In this document: one piece after another, positions 34,501 to 39,603 of the stretch
Layout of the letters: each line of letters starts with the position of its first letter
Position numbering within the stretch: the first letter of the stretch is position 1
Source of the DNA: Parvicella sp041583015
Lineage (GTDB): Bacteria; Bacteroidota; Bacteroidia; Flavobacteriales_D; Parvicellaceae
Reading direction: 5' to 3'
NCBI GenBank assembly: GCA_041583015.1
Contig: JBFHGR010000017.1
Coordinates: 1 to 39,603, forward strand
Length of the DNA: 39,603 nt
Program-made: the position numbers and the translations under genes
The notes under the pieces: model-generated
Told to the model about the DNA's origin: nothing
Database searches by the model: none
The model's input: only the letters and a program-made list of their open reading frames with translations

Positions 34501-36929
34501 CTCCAATAATAATCCATTAACATGGTGTCTTGAGACATTAAGTTAAGATCCATATAATTACAACTACTATTTGAATTAACTAAAATACTATTGGTGTGAC
34601 CAATTACATTAATATAGTTAGGGTAATACAATGTGTCATATGTCACTCCATCATAATACTCCAACATAAGAGAATATAATCCGATACTATCATACGCATG
34701 GTTAGGTTGTGCTCCGCTTCCAACCTCTCCATCTCCATAATACCACGTCCAACTCACTGCGTTAGGCACAGGATTCTCTATATTAATCGTAACAGGATTA
34801 CAATACTCATAGGCTGCTACTACTGCGCCACTATCCGGATCAGAAACCCAAGCCACAGTTTCGTCACTCGCTACTGCTTCCAAACCATTGAGTCCACCTT
34901 GATAAAAACAACTTTCTAAATCTAAAGTAAATAATCTACTTCCAACACATCCCAAATCGGAAACACCTGTGTAAGTAACATCATAAGGTCCAGCACCTGT
35001 ATATTCGTACAGAATATTAGATGTTGCACTAGAATTACCGTCACCAAAATTCCAATTTCCAAATAGACAATCAGAACAATCAACCGAAAAATCAACCATA
35101 AGACTACTACAGTCAAGTTGCAAATCAATTGAATCAATTTGTAATGAATTAACAGTTATAATCGCAAAAGTATCAATAACGGTGTTGCAACCCAATGAAT
35201 CCATAGTAACTAATGACACAACATATTCTCCTTGAGAAGAATAAACGTGAGAAGGAGCTGGGCCACTTCCTGTAGTGCCATCTCCAAAATTCCAATTCCA
35301 AAATCCTAGCCCCACGGAATAGTTATAAAATGATATTGCTAGCGGGGCACAGCCTTCAAAATTGGCACTTTGAAAATTAGGAGGAGTATTAGAGGATATT
35401 TCCAATGCATTATTTACCAACATTGTATCCTTACATCCATTTCCATCAGTCACGACAAGTTGTGCATCAAATTGACCTGGATAATTAAATGTAACAATAG
35501 GGTTCTCCATGGTACTAGTAACTCCATTGCTAAAAGTCCATTCCCAATTTACCGCTGCACTTGAAAGACTGCTAAACTGAACATCAGCAGGCGCACAATT
35601 ACTAAAAGAAGAATTTTGGAAATCAGCCTCAGGTTGAGAAACAGATATTAACCTTGATAAAGTATCAAAACATCCCCCCGAACCATAAATCAAAGTAGCA
35701 GTATATACTCCTGGAGTATCATAATGATGCGTTACTTGTGGCAGCATAGAAACTGCACCATCTCCAAAAAGCCACTTTACAGATTGCGCATTTGTAGATA
35801 TAGACTCAAATATTACAGATTCATTTACGCAAACAACGGAATCTGACAAATTAAACATCATATTGGGAGGAGACAGAACCTCCAAATGGTTAGATTTAGT
35901 AATCGTTTGCCCACAGCCATTTAAACGATTAGTTGTCATTGTAACATCATACTGACCAATACTAGCATAAGCATGACTTGGAGAAAACCCTGTTCCCGAA
36001 CTGCCATCACCAAAATCCCAAGAAACTGATGTAGCTCCAACAGCATTAGCATAAAAAAACACATCTGTCATTTCGCAAACATTATTTGCAGAAACAGTAA
36101 AATCATCTGAAACATTTGATATTTCTACAACCCCCAAAACACTTGTACTATCCAGACATCCGTTTCCATCCGCTGTTACTAACATCACATCAAATAGGCC
36201 ATAGGAATTAAACCCATGTTGTATTGTTGCACCATTCAGCTGAGCACCATCAGAAAACTCCCAAGAATAAGAATTCATACCAATAGGGAATGCTTCAAAA
36301 GCAAATAAAGTTGATGAATCACAAGCGCTTGAATTGCCATTAACTTGAATATTACTCTGTACAACAGGAAATACTTGCAAATTGGGAAGCACTGAATTGG
36401 TCATACACCCATCTATACTTGTTGCAAAAAAATTAAGATTATAAATCCCATCAGCATTATAATGATGATCTGGATTAATGTCTGTGGATATGGATCCATC
36501 ACCAAAATCCCACAAATACTGAGTCGCATTTAAAGAATTATTTGTAAATTGAAAACTATTAGAATTCACACAAGACATTAATGTATTAACGGATATATCA
36601 ATTGTGGGACTTAATAAAACTTCGATAAAATTTGTTTTCTCGAAAAATCCAGTACTCCCATCTTGATAGACTACCTCTAATCCTACTGTGTAAATTCCAC
36701 TTGTAGAAAACACCTCAACTGGAGTCTGCTGCACTGAAGTATTTCCATTGCCAAAGTCCCAGTTCCATGACACTGCTCCAGGAACGGCAGAATAAAAAGT
36801 TACTACTAGTGGTCCACATCCAACTGTATCACTTGCACTAAAATCTAAACCTGAAGGAGAGTTTGGCTGCGCCCATGCATTTGAATACGCAACCAATAAA
36901 AGGGATAATAAAAGGGTAATTTGTCTCAT
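31515..36929 (-). CDS. Giant PKD-repeat surface protein lacking a C-terminal sorting domain
   Basis: The 1804-residue product has a signal peptide (1-21, ending AWAQ) and about 17 PKD or PKD-like units, each marked by W-x-F-G-D-G variants (WNWDFGNGN, YLWDFGDGS, WNWNFGDGT, YTWLFGDGN). Two fibronectin-like segments close the chain (from about residue 1650; WEEPSYGREKISNFQIWRS and FNWTEYYQWKNGVDYYELQ). In comparable Bacteroidota proteins this last segment leads into a T9SS type B sorting domain. Here the frame stops (TIERP) within it, and a terminator follows at once. Such proteins are usually adhesins or gliding/surface filaments. How this one is exported and attached is open; a free sorting domain is encoded divergently next to its start. 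Confidence 0.9.
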   Translation of the reverse strand: MRQITLLLSLLLVAYSNAWAQPNSPSGLDFSASDTVGCGPLVVTFYSAVPGAVSWNWDFGNGNTSVQQTPVEVFSTSGIYTVGLEVVYQDGSTGFFEKTNFIEVLLSPTIDISVNTLMSCVNSNSFQFTNNSLNATQYLWDFGDGSISTDINPDHHYNADGIYNLNFFATSIDGCMTNSVLPNLQVFPVVQSNIQVNGNSSACDSSTLFAFEAFPIGMNSYSWEFSDGAQLNGATIQHGFNSYGLFDVMLVTADGNGCLDSTSVLGVVEISNVSDDFTVSANNVCEMTDVFFYANAVGATSVSWDFGDGSSGTGFSPSHAYASIGQYDVTMTTNRLNGCGQTITKSNHLEVLSPPNMMFNLSDSVVCVNESVIFESISTNAQSVKWLFGDGAVSMLPQVTHHYDTPGVYTATLIYGSGGCFDTLSRLISVSQPEADFQNSSFSNCAPADVQFSSLSSAAVNWEWTFSNGVTSTMENPIVTFNYPGQFDAQLVVTDGNGCKDTMLVNNALEISSNTPPNFQSANFEGCAPLAISFYNYSVGLGFWNWNFGDGTTGSGPAPSHVYSSQGEYVVSLVTMDSLGCNTVIDTFAIITVNSLQIDSIDLQLDCSSLMVDFSVDCSDCLFGNWNFGDGNSSATSNILYEYTGAGPYDVTYTGVSDLGCVGSRLFTLDLESCFYQGGLNGLEAVASDETVAWVSDPDSGAVVAAYEYCNPVTINIENPVPNAVSWTWYYGDGEVGSGAQPNHAYDSIGLYSLMLEYYDGVTYDTLYYPNYINVIGHTNSILVNSNSSCNYMDLNLMSQDTMLMDYYWSIDNVLISQNFHSVDTMLLNNNQLHSITLTSLDSNNCSYSSSVGVISTGLDPQFIFDANLCVGDSLIIQHDLPNNYQLHWDFGTPGFGFFPRHVYTSEGIYDVSVVATDATGCELVFDLGEVEVSEARSDFTVTSAGNLCVGDTVYAVANNYTNDVYNWSFNNVSMIANGVNAYGVVQASGTYDISLETTINGCSSMTTQTAVYSVNQAQADFTFSQDVVCLPVEGQFTDLSVNPVSWNWNFGDGTTSHVQNPSHTYVSDSLAQITLSIVDDNGCAASVTKSNIEIFSIHMGVSAVSGCAPVEIEFLDYSHTAVKWEWSFGDGGTDSIQDPIHDYTVEGVYDVSLIVTSADGCVDTMIKPAMIAIDKVVADFQSSVSGGCAPQPAYFTDNSYNASSWHWDFGNGAVSTMQNPIQIYFVGGNYDVELIVESLTGCTDTVYSPSPMSIVGPAADFSIVDSIVCVGDSISFVNNSQNADNYTWLFGDGNSSGVVNPSVEYDSSGLYTISLIVSDTNGCQQITSQTHQISIEPLPDASFSLSDTIGCAPLLMSLSASSIGMSYDWQLNGVTIGSGASQNITLPVGAHTVSLLVESPYGCVDSIVVEDIEVYPVYSPQISGLDPICETQDSVVVNSSLAMGNWYIGGVSNVSNHFDVSILAPGDYTIRQEIQTYCGSSDSVVLHIDSLVTAAMPLSQVACENDSLICFGSATNIGFWTGVGVVNPYSGIVDPGSANHGENMLTYTIINGSCIFIDSTVLLVNNQPDAEFLIDNEVLCQGQEWSIDAPFNDSLTSYNWSFVSESDTLLSNAINPELILNPGIWSVGLEVIDEGCSSSYRLTDVVVHDTIAPHSPSIIRSTVLDNEAVLTEWEEPSYGREKISNFQIWRSIDSVNFSLIDNVGNMDLTYVDYHTKVDAQNYYYLIIPTNVCDVLPEKVNMSSSILLQKKEIENDYLQFNWTEYYQWKNGVDYYELQKQNINGEWETIQRLDSTVVTTTIERP

Positions 36930-36947
36930 TTTTCTTAATTAATGAGC

Positions 36948-37018
36948 CAAAAGTATGATTGACCTATTCTTTATTACACAATCAATTTTCTAACGTAGTC
37001 ATTTTACTTCCCAAAGTC
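36948..37018 (-). promoter_or_regulatory. Operator-promoter B of the giant PKD gene
   Basis: On the minus strand GACTTTGGG (37018-37010), 12 bases, TACGTTAGA (36997-36989), 33 bases, TACTTTTG (36955-36948), a perfect TAnnTTTG. The -7 box ends 18 bases before the ATG at 36929. No good -33 box is obvious, which fits an activator-dependent promoter. Confidence 0.75.
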
Positions 37019-37077
37019 AATTTTCATATAATTTAATCTTTCCTTATCCTGATTCGTACGAAAAGACTTAATAATGA

Positions 37078-37148
37078 TACGTTAGAAAATTTTAACCAAG
37101 CTAAAGGAAGAGGCCAATATAAGATATAAGACATTATTTAGATTTTTG
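37078..37148 (+). promoter_or_regulatory. Operator-promoter C of the sorting-domain/PorP operon
   Basis: TACGTTAGA (37078-37086), 12 bases, AGCTAAAGG (37099-37107), 33 bases, GATTTTTG (37141-37148), one base off TAnnTTTG. The ATG follows 16 bases later. The first half-site is identical to one in operator B but opposite in orientation, so the pair gives a divergent control region. Confidence 0.65.
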
Positions 37149-37164
37149 GTTCAAAATCAAGCAA

Positions 37165-37602
37165 ATGAAAACTTTTATCACACTACTACTCACATTAATT
37201 GCATCCTCATTCCTATCTCAAAAAAATGGAACAAACAAAAATGTAGAGGCATATAGAATAGTAGCACATATGAATTCTAATAACTTTATAGAAAGTGTTT
37301 CTAATGTTGTCACTGCCGTCAAAAGACTACATATTCAAGTTCCCAATGCATTTTCACCAGATGGTGACGGTGTAAATGATGGATTCACTGCCATTTCTGA
37401 TGGTGTTGAAGAATTTTCAATGGACATTTATAATCGTTGGGGAGAAGTGGTTTATCACGCTGAAAACATTGAAGAACCTTGGACCGGACAACACAAAGGC
37501 AATGATTGTCAACAAGATGCCTATGTATACGTCATCCACGCCAAAGGTCTGGAAGATGCCTCTTACACAACTTTAAAAGGCACTGTTTCTTTAATTCGAT
37601 AA
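37165..37602 (+). CDS. Stand-alone T9SS type B (gliding-motility-associated) sorting domain protein
   Basis: The 145-residue product is a signal peptide (1-18, ASSFLSQ), a linker of about 35 residues, and a complete type B C-terminal domain. The domain shows VPNAFSPDGDGVNDGF, MDIYNRWGEVVYHA, EPWTGQHKGNDCQQDAYVYVI and the end GTVSLIR. Such domains normally sit at the C-terminus of very large cargo and address it to the type IX secretion pore. Here the domain stands alone, beside a giant protein that lacks one and 45 bases before a PorP/SprF gene. It may plug or prime the PorP-type partner, or be joined to cargo after export; both are inference. Confidence 0.9.
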   Translation: MKTFITLLLTLIASSFLSQKNGTNKNVEAYRIVAHMNSNNFIESVSNVVTAVKRLHIQVPNAFSPDGDGVNDGFTAISDGVEEFSMDIYNRWGEVVYHAENIEEPWTGQHKGNDCQQDAYVYVIHAKGLEDASYTTLKGTVSLIR

Positions 37603-37647
37603 TCCAATCCAACTCTCTTCCTTCCTCTATCACAAACACAATTTATC

Positions 37648-38628
37648 ATGAAATTTATTCTACACCTTTTAACCCTAATCTTTGTCTGTGCCTTTTATTT
37701 TACACATAAAATCGTTGCCCAAGACATTGAGTTTAGTCAGTTCTACTCATCAAAGAACTATTTAAATCCTGCATTTACTGCTCTAAGTCACGATCAATCC
37801 TTTACATCTACTTATAGAAATCAATGGCCAGGTATAAAAAATGCCTATGATAGTTATTTTGTTTCTTTTGATAGAAGATTAAAAGGTAAACAAGCCGCTT
37901 TTGGACTTTACTACCTTGGAGACATAGCAGGTGAAGGAGCACTTCAAAAACAATCTATTGCCTTTCAATTTGCTAAACATATTCGTTTTTCTAGAAACAT
38001 CTATGGTTCGTTTGGATTAAAAGGCTCATACAATTCTACATCAATAAAATGGGATAGATTAGTCTGGGGAGATATGTTAGATGCTAGAAACGGTATAGTA
38101 TACAGTACTAGTCAGCAGCAAGGCGCATCAAACAGTCAATACTTTGACACTGGTGCTGGTTTCCTAATGTATTCTGATAAATTACAAGGTGGTTTTGCCA
38201 TAGAACACATTAACAGACCTCAGGAAGGTTTACTATCTATATATGAGACAAGTATAATTCCAATCAGATATAAATTGCATCTAGGTGGAAATATAGCAAT
38301 ACAAACTGTCCCAAATGCCCCTATTATTACCCTTTCGCCACAAATAATCTACACACAACAAGGTAAGACTAATCAAACGATAGTTGGTTCATACCTTTCT
38401 TACAATCAGTTCTCCATAGGTCTATGGCACAGGATAAATGATTCCTTTATAATTTTACTTGGTGCCATAAAAGATAATTTTAAGTTTGGTTATTCATATG
38501 ATATTGGCTCAAATAAGTTAATGTCTCATTCTGGTGGCGCACATGAAATTTCTATCAGCTATAGTATGAATTTCACCAAAGGCAAAAAACAAAGAAAATA
38601 TAAAGTGATCTCTTGCCCAGTATTTTAA
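37648..38628 (+). CDS. PorP/SprF-family type IX secretion outer-membrane protein
   Basis: The 326-residue protein has a signal peptide (about 1-24, HKIVAQ) and the clear family start DIEFSQFYSSKNYLNPAFTA, then TYRNQWPGIKNAYDSYFVSFD, QQGASNSQYFDTGAGFLMYS and late barrel strands (KFGYSYDIGSN). SprF-type proteins are outer-membrane barrels needed for export or surface retention of specific type B cargo such as SprB. Many copies occur per genome, each usually next to its cargo gene. Here it follows the stand-alone sorting domain by 45 bases and is probably read from operator-promoter C. Its cargo is most likely the neighbouring module. Confidence 0.93.
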   Translation: MKFILHLLTLIFVCAFYFTHKIVAQDIEFSQFYSSKNYLNPAFTALSHDQSFTSTYRNQWPGIKNAYDSYFVSFDRRLKGKQAAFGLYYLGDIAGEGALQKQSIAFQFAKHIRFSRNIYGSFGLKGSYNSTSIKWDRLVWGDMLDARNGIVYSTSQQQGASNSQYFDTGAGFLMYSDKLQGGFAIEHINRPQEGLLSIYETSIIPIRYKLHLGGNIAIQTVPNAPIITLSPQIIYTQQGKTNQTIVGSYLSYNQFSIGLWHRINDSFIILLGAIKDNFKFGYSYDIGSNKLMSHSGGAHEISISYSMNFTKGKKQRKYKVISCPVF

Positions 38629-38721
38629 TACCAAACCTTTGTCCAGAACAAACATCACCTCTACAAAGTTCAACACAAACACTCAGAAACTTAAAGAACA
38701 ACAATTAATAGAACGATAAAC

Positions 38722-38792
38722 TTCGCAAGGAAACTAAAACATCACGTTAGGTAGTTAAGGAGGTCTCCGATGGAAAAATAACAATTCATTTG
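38722..38792 (+). promoter_or_regulatory. Operator-promoter D of the small secreted protein gene
   Basis: TTCGCAAGG (38722-38730), 12 bases, CACGTTAGG (38743-38751), 33 bases, TTCATTTG (38785-38792), one base off TAnnTTTG. The ATG follows 14 bases later. The first half-site is the weakest of the set; the spacing is the same as in A to C. Confidence 0.6.
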
Positions 38793-38806
38793 TAAAAAAA
38801 AAAGAT

Positions 38807-39310
38807 ATGAAAAGATTAATTATACTCTCAAGTTTAATACTGCTTGCTTGCAGTTCATTTGCTCAGAATGATGTTGAACATTTTGAGGTTCGATTTATTA
38901 TGAAGGATTTTAATAAAAAATTAAAAGAAGCAAAACTTCTAGTCTACAATAACGGGACTCTTTATAAAACATACGAAACTTCTAATGGGAAGTTCAACTT
39001 AGAACTGCCTATTAATGATGTTTTCATGTTTGAATTTACCTCAAGTCAACACTACACGAAGAGAATTGCTATCAACACAGAAATTGACAATCATGTTCAC
39101 TACGTTCCAGAATTAGATCTAACAATGTCTTTAATACCTACAAACATCCAGTATCTTGCAAATGAGGACTTGGATTTACTTGACTTTCCAGTAGCCTACA
39201 TCTCCTTTGATGGTAAGAAAAATGAATTTTTTGACATCAACGAATCGTATTCAAAAATCTTGATAAATGAAATTGAAAAAAGTAACCAAAATTATTTAGC
39301 CGAGAATTAG
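38807..39310 (+). CDS. Small secreted protein with a carboxypeptidase-regulatory-like fold
   Basis: The 167-residue product has a signal peptide (about 1-19, ACSSFAQ). The Cys at residue 15 is inside the hydrophobic stretch, so a lipobox is possible but not convincing. The middle (VRFIMKDFNKKLKEAKLLVY, YETSNGKFNLELP) looks like the beta-sandwich of carboxypeptidase-regulatory-like domains, which is common in Bacteroidota surface proteins. The end DFPVAYISFDGKKNEFFDIN is a pattern I associate with small proteins near T9SS and gliding genes. It has its own promoter of the shared type and is closed by a strong hairpin terminator. Confidence 0.7.
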   Translation: MKRLIILSSLILLACSSFAQNDVEHFEVRFIMKDFNKKLKEAKLLVYNNGTLYKTYETSNGKFNLELPINDVFMFEFTSSQHYTKRIAINTEIDNHVHYVPELDLTMSLIPTNIQYLANEDLDLLDFPVAYISFDGKKNEFFDINESYSKILINEIEKSNQNYLAEN

Positions 39311-39354
39311 GATTATCAATTTAAATAAATGTATTTGCAACCAATACAACAACA

Positions 39355-39394
39355 AAATGACCTATTAAACAAATCATCGTTTAATAGGTCATTT
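39355..39394. terminator. Bidirectional terminator between convergent genes
   Basis: A perfect 16-bp inverted repeat (39355-39370 with 39379-39394) around an eight-base loop. A-rich sequence on the left and T-rich on the right give T tracts on both strands. It lies between the plus-strand gene ending at 39310 and the minus-strand gene ending at 39437. Confidence 0.88.
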
Positions 39395-39436
39395 ATTTAA
39401 TGAATAGAAGCATTGAATGATTTCTCTATCATCCAA

Positions 39437-39603
39437 CTACCTCAACTCAACCATCAAAATATCATCTTCCTTAGCCACTTTAGCCAATTTCAACTTTGTC
39501 AACCCTTTGATGGCTTTATCCCATTTCTTTCCTGAAAGGGCTGCTTTTTCTTTAAGATCACCTAGTTGCATTGGAGAAGAAGACTTCAATAAATCTAAAA
39601 CTA
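39437..39603 (-). CDS. C-terminal tail of a winged-helix-like protein (5' partial)
   Basis: Read from the right edge on the minus strand, 54 codons are open up to the TAG at 39439-39437. The residues include VLDLLKSSSPMQLGDLKEKA, then SGKKWDKAIKGLTKLKLAKV and the end EDDILMVELR. The helix-turn-helix rhythm (LLKSSSPMQLGDL...KAIKGLTKL) suggests a winged-helix end, but the rest of the protein is outside the window and no family is named. Confidence 0.6.
   Translation of the reverse strand, partial: VLDLLKSSSPMQLGDLKEKAALSGKKWDKAIKGLTKLKLAKVAKEDDILMVELR

Noticed and set aside
31515..36929. Apparent tandem DNA repeat array.
   Set aside because: The periodicity comes from diverged PKD protein domains; the DNA units are not near-identical.
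36984..37091. A 14-bp inverted repeat (36984-36997 and 37078-37091) between the PKD gene and the sorting-domain gene, suggesting an invertible promoter segment.
   Set aside because: Each arm contains a half-site of the two oppositely oriented operators B and C, which explains the symmetry. No recombinase gene is nearby.

Overview
The window is AT-rich DNA from a Bacteroidota genome, most likely order Flavobacteriales. Pointers are: promoters of the TAnnTTTG type; a type IX secretion (T9SS) PorP/SprF gene and a type B sorting domain; PKD-repeat surface proteins; an atpBEFHAG operon without atpDC, whose AtpB has a secreted-looking N-terminal extension; and lipoproteins with a GC[TA][DN]PxAxN[YF] motif. 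The family (for example Crocinitomicaceae) cannot be settled from sequence alone. No rRNA, tRNA, CRISPR array or classical insertion sequence was seen, and no gene-free stretch exceeds 300 bases.

Layout. 1-4574 (+): the tail of an unknown gene, then an envelope operon (M48-type metalloprotease, predicted outer-membrane beta-barrel, beta-helix lipoprotein). 4640-6256 (+): an ALDH7-like aldehyde dehydrogenase with a good terminator. 6355-6978 (-): a small lipoprotein. 7166-12289 (-): the ATP synthase operon atpB-E-F-H-A-G with a recognisable promoter, a final terminator and a terminator-like hairpin just after atpE. 12376-18366 (+): a class A penicillin-binding protein with an unusual four-cysteine insert; the two subunits of a 3-oxoacid CoA-transferase, separated by a small cassette that encodes a four-helix-bundle protein and is flanked by inverted octamer arrays; and a multi-pass membrane protein.

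18448-30712 (-): a block of seven genes. In transcription order these are a 1641-residue sensor kinase with about ten PAS domains and a GAF, a single-domain response regulator, a REC-PAS histidine kinase, a REC-LytTR transcription factor, a REC-PP2C (SpoIIE-type) phosphatase, a fused alpha-oxoamine synthase/GNAT-like protein, and a small STAS-like protein. This looks like a signalling system physically linked to a lipid- or signal-making enzyme.

30916-39394: a cell-surface secretion module. It holds a 1804-residue PKD-repeat protein that has no sorting domain at its C-terminus, a separate 145-residue protein that is little more than a signal peptide plus a T9SS type B sorting domain, a PorP/SprF-family protein, and two small secreted proteins. 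Four transcription units here share one promoter layout: two 9-base half-sites with starts 21 bases apart, resembling the LytTR-family direct repeat, followed after exactly 33 bases by a -7 box close to TAnnTTTG. Because a LytTR regulator is encoded in the neighbouring block, the two blocks may form one circuit. This shared operator, the trans-encoded sorting domain and the fused oxoamine synthase/GNAT enzyme are the main candidates for something undescribed. The window ends in the tail of a minus-strand gene behind a 16-bp bidirectional hairpin.
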